A stretch of DNA of 31,299 nt from Treponema primitia ZAS-1. Lineage in GTDB: Bacteria > Spirochaetota > Spirochaetia > Treponematales > Breznakiellaceae. This document shows positions 17,045 to 24,938 of the stretch, one piece after another. Under the pieces are notes generated by a model. It had not been told where the DNA came from and did not search any database. It was given only the letters and a program-made list of their open reading frames with translations. The stretch lies in the NCBI RefSeq assembly GCF_000297095.1, contig NZ_AEEA01000084.1, forward strand, positions 1 through 31,299, read 5' to 3'. The position numbers were made by a program, and so were the translations under genes. How positions within the stretch are numbered: the stretch's first letter is position 1; each line of letters begins with the position of its first letter.

Positions 17045-17815
17045 CTAACTCAGCGCCGTGTAATACAGGGCTGAAAGCAGTACATCCACAATGATACACC
17101 ACACAAAGGAAGCCCCTACGGACTTAAGCCCCACCACGGGGATCTCCGTGCTGGCCCGCTCCACCGAAAAGCCGTTGATAATCGCCAGGACCGCGATTAT
17201 CATCCCAAAGGCGATACTCTTTACTATAGTTATGACGATATCCTGGATGGTCAGCGCCTCCAGAAGATTATTGAAATAGTACGCCGCCGGCATGGGGTTG
17301 AAAAACTGGACCACCAGAAAGGACCCTGCCAGGCCGAAAACGGAAAAGTAGATGTTCAGCAGGAACATGGAAACGGTTACCGCCAGGAACCGCGGCACCG
17401 CCAGATACTCAATGGGGTCAACCCCGACGGATATATAGGCCTCCACCTCGTGGGAAATAACCATTCCGCCAATTTCGGTGGCAATGGCGGTGGCCGACCG
17501 GGCTATGATGATAAAAGCCGCCAGCAAAGGCCCCAGCTCCCGGGTAACGATGATAATAAGCAGGGTATAGAGGAGCCGCTCCTGGGAAAGGCTGGCCAGC
17601 AGGGGCATACCGATCACATACACCGCAGCTCCTATCCCCAGGGCGAGCAGAGAAGCAATCCCCAGGGCTTCCACAAAGGTAAAGAGGATTTGCATGACCA
17701 GTATCTTATACGCCGCCTGTCCCCGGAACACAAAATTCCCGATGCCGCCAAGGGTTCTGGCAAAAAAGCCCAGGGTATAAAAAACACTATCCAGGCGAAA
17801 GGCTTTGATACTCAT
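17045..17815 (-). CDS. mlaE: MlaE-type ABC permease
   Basis: Inner-membrane permease of the Mla/MCE lipid transporter, first gene of the operon. The 256 residues contain about five hydrophobic segments. They also hold the family hallmark REL-GPLLAAFIIIARSATAIATE, followed by VEAYISVGVDPIEYLAVPR, which corresponds to the MGVDPIRYLVVPR region of other MlaE proteins. Length is normal. An extended -10 box lies 12 nt upstream of the ATG, with GGGAAAC as a weak ribosome binding site between, so the 5' leader is very short. It diverges from the EndoQ-helicase gene across a 99-bp gap. Confidence 0.9.
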   Translation of the reverse strand: MSIKAFRLDSVFYTLGFFARTLGGIGNFVFRGQAAYKILVMQILFTFVEALGIASLLALGIGAAVYVIGMPLLASLSQERLLYTLLIIIVTRELGPLLAAFIIIARSATAIATEIGGMVISHEVEAYISVGVDPIEYLAVPRFLAVTVSMFLLNIYFSVFGLAGSFLVVQFFNPMPAAYYFNNLLEALTIQDIVITIVKSIAFGMIIAVLAIINGFSVERASTEIPVVGLKSVGASFVWCIIVDVLLSALYYTALS

Positions 17816-17827
17816 CTGTTTCCCTTA

Positions 17828-17836
17828 ATTATATCA
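17828..17836 (-). promoter_or_regulatory. Extended -10 promoter of the mla operon
   Basis: The minus strand reads TGATATAAT, a perfect extended -10, ending 12 nt before the mlaE ATG. No good -35 is seen at 16-18 bp, as is common for extended -10 promoters. The expected transcript would have a leader of only about 6 nt. Confidence 0.55.
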
Positions 17837-17879
17837 TAAATTTCGATTTTTAATAGTAGTGATTATGATTTCCGAGCCC

Positions 17880-17908
17880 TTGTCCGGCTATTTCACCTCC
17901 CGTATACT
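17880..17908 (+). promoter_or_regulatory. Promoter of the EndoQ-helicase gene, abutting the ATG
   Basis: TTGTCC (17880-17885), a 17-bp spacer and TATACT (17903-17908) lie exactly 6 nt before the ATG at 17915, so transcription should start on the A of the start codon. No Shine-Dalgarno sequence is present in the 6-nt gap (GCTTTT). Confidence 0.65.
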
Positions 17909-17914
17909 GCTTTT

Positions 17915-20900
17915 ATGCACCGGATTATCGCGGATCTTCACCTCCATTCCCCCTATTCCCGGGCTACCAGCAAACGGAATTCCCCCGCCTTCCTGGATCG
18001 TTGGGCGCAGATCAAGGGTATCAACCTGGCGGGAACCGGCGACTGTACCCATCCGCAGTGGCTTGCGGATCTTCAAGGTGCGCTTGTTGAGGCGGAAGAG
18101 GGCTTTTATACCCTTAAAGAGGATATACGCCGGGATTTTGACCGCGGACCTGCCCTGGAGGAAGGGCTCCCCCACCCGGCGAATGGGGATACGCCGGTAC
18201 GATTTGTGCTGACCGGAGAAATCAGCACGATCTACACCAGGGGTACCAAGACTAGGAAGGTCCACCACCTGATCCTGCTCCCCAGCCTGGAGGCAGCAGC
18301 AGCCTTCCAGGTACGGCTGGAACGGGTCGGCAATATCCGTTCCGATGGACGGCCTATCCTGGGCTTGGATTCCCGGGACCTCCTGGAGCTGCTCCTGGAA
18401 TCGGATCCTCGGTCCCTGCTCATCCCCGCCCATATCTGGACTCCCTGGTTTTCCGTCCTGGGCGCCCGCTCGGGTTTCGACTCTATCGACGAATGTTACC
18501 GGGATTTGGCGCCCCATATTCATGCCATAGAAACGGGCCTTTCCTCTAATCCTCCCATGAACTGGGCGCTTAGCTCCCTGGATCGTTTCGCTATCATCTC
18601 CAATTCCGACGCCCATTCCCCGAATAAGCTCGGCCGGGAAGCCACGATCTTTGAGATGGATCCCTCCTACCCTGCTCTGGCCGCCGCCCTGGCCGGGGTA
18701 AGCCGGAAAACAGCCGGCCCGGCTCTTCTTGAGACATTGGAATTTTTTCCTCAGGAGGGAAAATACCATTATGACGGCCACCGGTCCTGCGATGTCTGCC
18801 TGAGCCCTGAGGAAAGCGCCGCCACCGCCGGTTCCTGCCCAGTCTGCGGCCAAGCGCTAACGCCGGGGGTTCTGGGCCGGGTCCGGGAATTGGCGGACCG
18901 TCCGGTAAGCGAAGATACTCCCTGCCCTCCCGAGTTTGAAGGAACCAACCGCCGTCCCTACCGTTCCCTCATACCCCTGGAAGAAATCCTGGGGGAAATC
19001 ATCGGTGTTGGCCTTGCCTCAAAAAAAGTGACCCAAGCCTATGGGATGCTCATCGAAAAGGCGGGCAGCGAATTTGCTATCCTGATGGACCGGAGCATTG
19101 GGGATCTCGAAAAACTGAACTGTCCCGGCATAAGCGGCGAATTGTTGTCCGCTGCGATAGACCGGATGCGGAAAGGGGCAGTCTCCATAACTCCTGGCTA
19201 CGACGGTATTTACGGGATCATCCGCGCCTTTCCGCAACGGACTTTAGCCCGACGAACCGGAGGCGCCGGCGCAGGGCTGTTTGGAGAAGAACCGGAAGCC
19301 CCGGACTTAGAGCTTAGAAACCCCACGCCCAAACCACGGAAAAGCCCAGACTTGGAGCTTACGGGTCCTGCGTCCAAACCCCGGAGCACCTCGGCTAAAC
19401 TCTCTGCCATGTCCGGTGGGAATCCGGGTACTCCGCCGAGGCCGTCAGACCAGGACCGGTTCATCCCGGACCCGGACCAGGAGCGGGCGATCAACCACAG
19501 CGGAGGCCCGGCACTGATAATCGCCGGACCGGGAACAGGAAAGACCGCAGTCCTGGCCCGGAGCATAGCCCGGCTTATGGACCAGCCGGAAGCAGGGGGT
19601 GTCTTGGCGCTGAGTTTTACCGTTAAAGCCGCAGAAGAACTGCGGGAACGTATAAAAGCGGCCATAGAAAACAGGGAAACTGCGGCCCTTACCGTGGGGA
19701 CTTTCCATTCCCTGGGACGATCCATCCTCAAAGCTGAAGCCGCATCGGCGGGGCTCCGGGATGATTTTACCATCCTGGATGAGGAAGGGCGGGCAGCGTT
19801 ACTCAAATCCCTTACCACCGGGAAAAAGCCCCGGGTCTCCGCCGAACGGCTGGGTTTATATATAGAAGAACGGAAACGGTTTCTCCTCCGGCCCGGGGAT
19901 ACCGGTCTCCGGCTTGGTCCGGCGGCGGAAAAAATTCCGGAAGCTGCAGTTTTGGGGATCGAAATTCCGCCCCTGGATACGGTCCTGGACCAATGCTACA
20001 GGGAATACCGGGATGCCCTTAAGGCCGGGAACACCCTGGACTTTGACGATCTCCTGGCGGGTACGGTCCGGCTCCTGGCCGCCAAACCGGAGCTGCTTGC
20101 AAAATACCAGGAACGGTTCGCCAATATCTTTGCCGACGAGTATCAGGACATCAATTTTGCACAGTACGCCCTGCTGCGGCTCCTGGCGCGGGAGGAAATC
20201 CGGGTCATCGGAGATCCGAACCAGGCCATATACGGCTTCCGGGGTGCCTCCAACCGTTATATGGAGCGGTTCCTGGTGGATTATCCCGGAGCGGCGGTCT
20301 ACGGGCTCAGTAAAAGTTTCCGCTGCGCCGAACCAATCATCCGGGCGGCAAACCGCCTTACCGGGACCAGCCTGCGGGGCAATTCCGCCGCAGTATGCCT
20401 CTACCGCACACCCTACCCCACGGACCGGGCTGAGGCCGAAGGTATAGCCCGCAGGATTGCTGCGCTTATCGGGGGAACCGGTTTCTTCGCCATCGACAGT
20501 GGCGTAGTCACTGGCGCCGACAGCGGCGTAAGCGGTCTTAGCAGCCTGGGCCAATGCGCCATCCTCATCCGGGCCGCCGCCCTGGCGCCACCCATTGAGG
20601 AGGCCCTCAAAAACCACGGCATCCCCTACCGGCTCATGGGGGAAAACCTGGAGGATATTCGGTGGACCACCGAGGAAGTGGCGCTCATGACTATCCACGC
20701 TTCCAAGGGACTGGAATTTGACCACGTTTTTGTAAGCGGTCTGGAGGAGGGCATACTTCCCTTTACTCTTTTCGGTGAAAACAAAAAGGAAGATATCGCA
20801 GAAGAGCAGCGGCTCCTCTACGTAGCCATGACCCGGGCCCGCAGGGGCCTCCACCTGTCCTGGGCTGCCTCCCGCAGTTTCCGCGGCAGGATACTTACCC

Positions 20901-21001
20901 AGCCGCCCAGCCGTTTCCTCGCCGGTCTGGAGAGCCTTATCCCCGAACTGAAGCACGGCATGAAACGGGGCCGGGATGGTCAGCTTGATCTGTTTTCATA
21001 G
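17915..21001 (+). CDS. EndoQ-type PHP endonuclease fused to a compact UvrD-like SF1 helicase
   Basis: Residues 1-440 match the EndoQ/TIGR00375 family, enzymes that nick DNA 5' of deaminated bases. DLHLHS (7-12), GTGDCTHP, VHHLILLP, PAHIWTPWFSVLG, IETGLSS and SNSDAHSPNKLGREA supply the metal ligands. C292-x2-C295 and C308-x2-C311 form the zinc finger, and TPGYDGIYG ends the module. A Pro/Lys linker (455-515) contains two 15-residue repeats. Residues 516-1010 form an SF1A helicase: motif I GPGTGKT (538-544), TVGTFHS, II DEYQD (741-745), III GDPNQAIYGFRGAS, IV SFRC, V TIHASKGLEF, VI EEQRLLYVAMTRA. Motifs IV and V are only ~120 residues apart, so the large 2B subdomain is missing. The extreme C-terminus is QLDLFS, like a sliding-clamp motif. 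A role in deaminated-base repair at replication is inferred. Confidence 0.9.
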   Translation: MHRIIADLHLHSPYSRATSKRNSPAFLDRWAQIKGINLAGTGDCTHPQWLADLQGALVEAEEGFYTLKEDIRRDFDRGPALEEGLPHPANGDTPVRFVLTGEISTIYTRGTKTRKVHHLILLPSLEAAAAFQVRLERVGNIRSDGRPILGLDSRDLLELLLESDPRSLLIPAHIWTPWFSVLGARSGFDSIDECYRDLAPHIHAIETGLSSNPPMNWALSSLDRFAIISNSDAHSPNKLGREATIFEMDPSYPALAAALAGVSRKTAGPALLETLEFFPQEGKYHYDGHRSCDVCLSPEESAATAGSCPVCGQALTPGVLGRVRELADRPVSEDTPCPPEFEGTNRRPYRSLIPLEEILGEIIGVGLASKKVTQAYGMLIEKAGSEFAILMDRSIGDLEKLNCPGISGELLSAAIDRMRKGAVSITPGYDGIYGIIRAFPQRTLARRTGGAGAGLFGEEPEAPDLELRNPTPKPRKSPDLELTGPASKPRSTSAKLSAMSGGNPGTPPRPSDQDRFIPDPDQERAINHSGGPALIIAGPGTGKTAVLARSIARLMDQPEAGGVLALSFTVKAAEELRERIKAAIENRETAALTVGTFHSLGRSILKAEAASAGLRDDFTILDEEGRAALLKSLTTGKKPRVSAERLGLYIEERKRFLLRPGDTGLRLGPAAEKIPEAAVLGIEIPPLDTVLDQCYREYRDALKAGNTLDFDDLLAGTVRLLAAKPELLAKYQERFANIFADEYQDINFAQYALLRLLAREEIRVIGDPNQAIYGFRGASNRYMERFLVDYPGAAVYGLSKSFRCAEPIIRAANRLTGTSLRGNSAAVCLYRTPYPTDRAEAEGIARRIAALIGGTGFFAIDSGVVTGADSGVSGLSSLGQCAILIRAAALAPPIEEALKNHGIPYRLMGENLEDIRWTTEEVALMTIHASKGLEFDHVFVSGLEEGILPFTLFGENKKEDIAEEQRLLYVAMTRARRGLHLSWAASRSFRGRILTQPPSRFLAGLESLIPELKHGMKRGRDGQLDLFS

Positions 21002-21002
21002 A

Positions 21003-21854
21003 TCAATCCGTATCCACATTGATATTAAACTCCGCCCAAACAGGATAATGATCGCTCACATGCCTTGGCTGTATGGTCAGGACAGAAAAATCGTATAGCT
21101 CATCAAAGCGGATAACCCCACAGGCGCCGGTGTAATCTTCGATTGCGGATGTGGTAATAATAATACGGTCATAAGTATTATCACTGGCCGCCAGGGTGGT
21201 ATCATAGTCATTCGTAATAATAATTTGATATTCATGCTCCGGAAATACGGTGGCTAATAAATGTTCATCATAGTATACGCCATCGGCGTTAAAATCGCCG
21301 GCTATCACCACATCCCTTTCATTCCATAATTCCTGAAAGTATTTTACCACCTCGGGCATGGCGGAGATTTCCCGGGCAGCGTTTGAAGGCTGAATATGGT
21401 TATCGATCAGAATAAAATCGAATTTATCCTTGGTCTGAAAGTATACCCCAAGGGGGTTTCTTTCAAATATGTCCTCCGGATCGGCCCAGGTAGTCTCCTC
21501 AATGAGATGCAGTTTCGTGGCGTCATAAATTATCCAATACTGTTCTTTGGAGCCGGATCGCCCTTCCCGGGGACCCAATACATAGGCATATTTGGGGGGC
21601 AGCAGATGCATGAACTGTACCACCGGGGCGATGTCCTGGGATCGGACTTCCTGAACAGCGGTCACATCGGAACGGGAAACAATATCAGTAAGGATGCTCA
21701 CCACTTCGGGCTTGGCCATCTTCGATACACCGAAGATCTGTATATTGAAGGAACAGAGTTTTATAGATTCGGCGGAAAGCCGGACACCAAGGAAAAGAAA
21801 AACGAAGAGAATAAAAAATATACGGAAACGTAACAAAACCAGACTACGGAACAA
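21003..21854 (-). CDS. Exported DNase I-fold endonuclease/exonuclease/phosphatase family protein
   Basis: The N-terminus is strongly hydrophobic (FRIFFILFVFLFLGVRLSA), a likely signal peptide, so the enzyme probably acts outside the cytoplasm. The DNase I-like fold is shown in order by IKLCSFNIQIFG, TAVQEVRSQD (catalytic Glu), the NHIQPS histidine, the IAGDFNADG Asp/Asn pair, YDRIIIT and the C-terminal VSDHYPVWAEF (SDH motif). At 283 residues it resembles secreted DNase I-like nucleases more than cytoplasmic ExoIII. The start at 21854 is TTG, placed directly after the HDOD stop codon, so expression is likely coupled to that gene. Its 3' end lies 1 nt from the end of the convergent EndoQ-helicase gene. 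DNA is the likely substrate, but a phosphoinositide or sphingomyelin-type activity cannot be excluded. Confidence 0.82.
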   Translation of the reverse strand: MFRSLVLLRFRIFFILFVFLFLGVRLSAESIKLCSFNIQIFGVSKMAKPEVVSILTDIVSRSDVTAVQEVRSQDIAPVVQFMHLLPPKYAYVLGPREGRSGSKEQYWIIYDATKLHLIEETTWADPEDIFERNPLGVYFQTKDKFDFILIDNHIQPSNAAREISAMPEVVKYFQELWNERDVVIAGDFNADGVYYDEHLLATVFPEHEYQIIITNDYDTTLAASDNTYDRIIITTSAIEDYTGACGVIRFDELYDFSVLTIQPRHVSDHYPVWAEFNINVDTD

Positions 21855-23351
21855 TTATGTCTTATTCTCTTTCTTGAACCCCGCCGAGAACCGCGCAAGA
21901 AGACTGTCGATCTGATTTTTTGTGGTAATACCAAAGTTCTCCAGCACTGCGGAATCGAACTGATCAAAAGTTACATTACCATTTTCGTATTCGCAGAACA
22001 TATTGGCCAAATACACCGTATCCACCAGGGTCCGATATTTTTCCGGAGAGGAACGGGGATCGTGGTGGTAGCGGATAGCGTTAACCAGAGCTTCGGGGAA
22101 ATTCCACTTTTCGGCGATCAGGGCGCCTATGTCGGCATGGTTCATCCCCGCAGAGAGGTTTTCAAAGGTGGCGGGGGGAAGGGATTTTTGGTCGCAGAAT
22201 TGCCGGATATGGCCTATTAAATCGGGGTGAGCACTGGCAAAGACGATCTTGCCCATGTCGTGGAGTATACCCCCCACATAGACATCGTCCAGAACATTGG
22301 GATCCTTGTGAAAAACTTTAATAAGGTTAAAGGCATAAAAAGCCGTTTTATAAGAATGCTCCCAAAGGGCTTTCTTATCGGCCGAGTCTTCGCCAAGAAC
22401 TTGCTGGGTTCCGTAGGAATAGAGGAGGTTCTTAATACCCCGGATACCCATCATCTTAACCGCTTCGGCAATGCTGTCTACCTTTTTGGAGAGCATGTAT
22501 TGGGCGGAATTGACGATTTTTAGGAGGTCCGCAGTAATCGCCGGGTCCATGGAAATCTTCCGGGCTATATTGGTTATTTCCGCCTTGGGGTCTCCAATAA
22601 GCTTCTGTACCAGGAGTATGTTTTCCGGAAACTGGGGCAGGGATTTTACGTTATCCACAATAGAAGCGGAAAGAGCAGCAAAGTTCTCCACCAGCACCTT
22701 GTCCATGGGGATGAGAACCCGGGCGATGGTTTCTTTCTCGTTACTTGAAATATCAAAGCTATCTTCATTGAGCCCAATTTTTTTGAGCATCAACACCAAT
22801 ATTACCAGACCCAGACCGGCGCCTTCAGCATCGTCCAGTACCTGCCCCAGGGCATCCTCCAGATTATCGTACTGCCGGGACCTGGCCAGCTTATCGTGGA
22901 TACGGATCAGTTCGATTTTGGTTATGGCTACGTTATTGCGGACTTCGATGTAAATGATATTATTTTTAATCTGTAGGATCAGTTTGATATAGAGGCCTTT
23001 TTCTTTTTGGAGCTGCAGGTAGTGGCCTATATTGGTTAGGGTATCTTCCTTAAAGGAATCCATTCCGTCCTTATAATCCTTGGGATTGTTAAGATCCAGC
23101 CCCCGTTCCATAAAATAAACCCGTTTGGTATTGGCCTTTTTGGCGTTCACCGCCAATTCCTGGACGCAATAAACGATATAATCCCTTAGATTTTCCTTTT
23201 CTATCTGTCTGAGAAAGATAGTGATTACCTTCTCTATGTAAGCTTCTATTTCGTGGGGAAGAGTATAGGTTGTTATGGTCAAGGGTATGCCGGATTGAAC
23301 GGCTTTTTTTACTTTTTCTTCATCAACGGCTAATTCCTGTACAGGAGCCAT
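21855..23351 (-). CDS. GHKL ATPase-like plus HDOD domain signalling protein
   Basis: Residues ~35-215 resemble a histidine-kinase ATPase (GHKL) domain. An N-box, QELAVNAKKAN (64-74), a degenerate D-box reading EVRNNVAI where VxDNG is usual, and a good glycine box, DDAEGAGLGLVIL (173-185), are visible. There is no dimerisation/phosphoacceptor histidine domain. Residues ~225-430 are an HDOD domain (SLPQFPENILLVQKL, SMDPAITADLLKIVNSAQYML, AVKMMGIRGIKNLL, VGGILHDMGKIVFA), a catalytically impaired HD relative used in signalling. The protein is soluble, 498 residues, with AAGAGG 6 nt before the ATG. It is followed with no gap by the exported nuclease. Regulator of motility or c-di-GMP pathways is plausible for the family but not shown here. 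Confidence 0.82.
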   Translation of the reverse strand: MAPVQELAVDEEKVKKAVQSGIPLTITTYTLPHEIEAYIEKVITIFLRQIEKENLRDYIVYCVQELAVNAKKANTKRVYFMERGLDLNNPKDYKDGMDSFKEDTLTNIGHYLQLQKEKGLYIKLILQIKNNIIYIEVRNNVAITKIELIRIHDKLARSRQYDNLEDALGQVLDDAEGAGLGLVILVLMLKKIGLNEDSFDISSNEKETIARVLIPMDKVLVENFAALSASIVDNVKSLPQFPENILLVQKLIGDPKAEITNIARKISMDPAITADLLKIVNSAQYMLSKKVDSIAEAVKMMGIRGIKNLLYSYGTQQVLGEDSADKKALWEHSYKTAFYAFNLIKVFHKDPNVLDDVYVGGILHDMGKIVFASAHPDLIGHIRQFCDQKSLPPATFENLSAGMNHADIGALIAEKWNFPEALVNAIRYHHDPRSSPEKYRTLVDTVYLANMFCEYENGNVTFDQFDSAVLENFGITTKNQIDSLLARFSAGFKKENKT

Positions 23352-23446
23352 ACTTTACCTCTTCAACAATTTCTTTCCCGCTGGCAATGAAAACAAGTAC
23401 TCTTTTTAGTCTACAGCATTATGGCAAATTCACGCAAGGTCCCAGC

Positions 23447-23476
23447 TTGAAGATTATGACGAATTCAGGGTATGAT
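23447..23476 (+). promoter_or_regulatory. Possible promoter of the hydrolase-like gene
   Basis: TTGAAG (23447-23452), an 18-bp spacer and TATGAT (23471-23476). The -10 overlaps the most upstream ATGs, which argues that translation begins at the ATG at 23490, giving a leader of about 7 nt. Confidence 0.4.
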
Positions 23477-23489
23477 GGAACAACCAAGC

Positions 23490-24938
23490 ATGTGGGAACT
23501 GAGAATTTTGGAACTGCTTATCGCCTTTTTTCTCCTCCTGCCCTTGATCCGGCCTTTTATCAAGGGCCTTTGGACTATGGACGGTTTGGCGGTACTCCCA
23601 ATACTTGCCCTGGGGATTGCCGCCGGTCTTTTTCCGGCCTACGGAATACGGCCCGAATGTTTTCCCCTGATCGTATATGCAATTATCCTGAATATCGCTA
23701 ATCTTCCCGCCCTTAGCTCGGTTTTAAGGCGCCTTAAGAACGATAATTTTCGGGACCGGGGGCCCTTGTCTACGGGGATATTCCTGGGGCTGCTCGTTGC
23801 CGTTACCGCTCTGGCCGTATATTTTGTTCCTTCCCTTGATGTAGATATGGCTGCTTCCGGGGTACATTCCACCCTTGTGAGAGACACAAACCGGAATGTA
23901 GATCTGTTCCTGCGCATTTACAGGCCGGATAAACCGGAACAATCCGGAAAAAGCGCACTTCTGATGCTTATTCCCCCGGCGGCAGGTTCTCTGCTGACGG
24001 TGGACCGGCTCTGCGGGGAACTTTCCCAACGGGGCTTTGTGGTATTAACGTATTCCCGAAAGGGTATTGATGCTCCGGCAGTAGAGGATAACGGGACGAA
24101 GCATCTCCTGTCCCTGGCCGGGAACATACGACTTCTGAGGGCCATATTCCATGGAACCACCTGGGCTGCGGCAAATAATCTGGGCCGTAGTCTGGAGGAA
24201 GAACGGAAACAGGATCTGGAATTCCTACTCTCTTCCCTCAAAAACCGGGACGGTATAGGGAATTTACTGAGCGAACATACGAACCAGAATCTTGTTTTTA
24301 TCGCCGGATTCGGCGCCGGAGGCGCTGCCGTAGTCAGTTTGGCCGCATCTCCGGGATTTGCCGCAAAAAACCCCGCCGTACGGGGAATTATTGGCCTGGA
24401 GAGTCCCATCCTGTCCGCCCTGGGGCAGGAATCCCCAAAAACCCTGGATATTTCGCGGAAGGAAGCGGGGTGGCTGCAATTTTTTTGGGCGAATAGTAGT
24501 GTCCGGATTGCCAATCTGAAGCCCAGAAAAGTCAAAGGCATAGACCAGCTTCCCCTGCCGGAGGTTCCGACCCTATTCATCCTTTCCGACCGGGCTTTGT
24601 ATTCGCGGTACCGGGAGCGCCGGTATATGAGCGCCCTGGAAAGCTTCCGGAAGGGCGCCAGCCCCGCAGCCTTGGTGATGGTTCCCGGCGCAGGTCCCCT
24701 GGATTATTCGGATGCACCGGAAAAATATCCCCTTTTGAGCCTGCTCCTTACCGGGGATATGGCGCCGGTCTGGACCCGAGCGGATTATCTGCCGGGAACC
24801 GCCTCGCTGATAATCAATTTTGCCGCCGCCGTAGAGAAAACCGGGCCCTTTAAAAGAACGATCCTGGACAAAAACATTTATATCAATATCAACAGGGCCT
24901 GGAATATGACGCCCTCCGAGTATATACTAGGCTTATGA
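23490..24938 (+). CDS. Membrane protein with alpha/beta-hydrolase-like C-terminal domain
   Basis: About 482 residues from the ATG at 23490; in-frame ATGs at 23472 and 23475 overlap the likely -10 box. The first ~125 residues contain about four hydrophobic segments (LLIAFFLLLPLIRPF, LAVLPILALGIAAGL, FPLIVYAIILNIANL, GIFLGLLVAVTALAVYFV). The remainder resembles an alpha/beta hydrolase: SALLMLIPPAAGSLL, GFVVLTYSRKGIDAP, a nucleophile-elbow strand VFIAGFGAGGAAVV and a late VPTLFILSDRALY. At the elbow the expected G-x-S-x-G reads GFGAG, with no serine. It is therefore probably not an esterase and may be a binding or structural protein. Its stop overlaps the nif3 ATG (ATGA). The function is unknown. 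Confidence 0.7.
   Translation: MWELRILELLIAFFLLLPLIRPFIKGLWTMDGLAVLPILALGIAAGLFPAYGIRPECFPLIVYAIILNIANLPALSSVLRRLKNDNFRDRGPLSTGIFLGLLVAVTALAVYFVPSLDVDMAASGVHSTLVRDTNRNVDLFLRIYRPDKPEQSGKSALLMLIPPAAGSLLTVDRLCGELSQRGFVVLTYSRKGIDAPAVEDNGTKHLLSLAGNIRLLRAIFHGTTWAAANNLGRSLEEERKQDLEFLLSSLKNRDGIGNLLSEHTNQNLVFIAGFGAGGAAVVSLAASPGFAAKNPAVRGIIGLESPILSALGQESPKTLDISRKEAGWLQFFWANSSVRIANLKPRKVKGIDQLPLPEVPTLFILSDRALYSRYRERRYMSALESFRKGASPAALVMVPGAGPLDYSDAPEKYPLLSLLLTGDMAPVWTRADYLPGTASLIINFAAAVEKTGPFKRTILDKNIYININRAWNMTPSEYILGL

Noticed and set aside
17888..18853. A 321-codon minus-strand frame opposite the EndoQ domain
   Set aside because: Shadow of the PHP domain, with no start signal; it also runs over the promoter region.
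19856..20956. A 366-codon minus-strand frame opposite the helicase
   Set aside because: Shadow of the helicase motifs on the plus strand.
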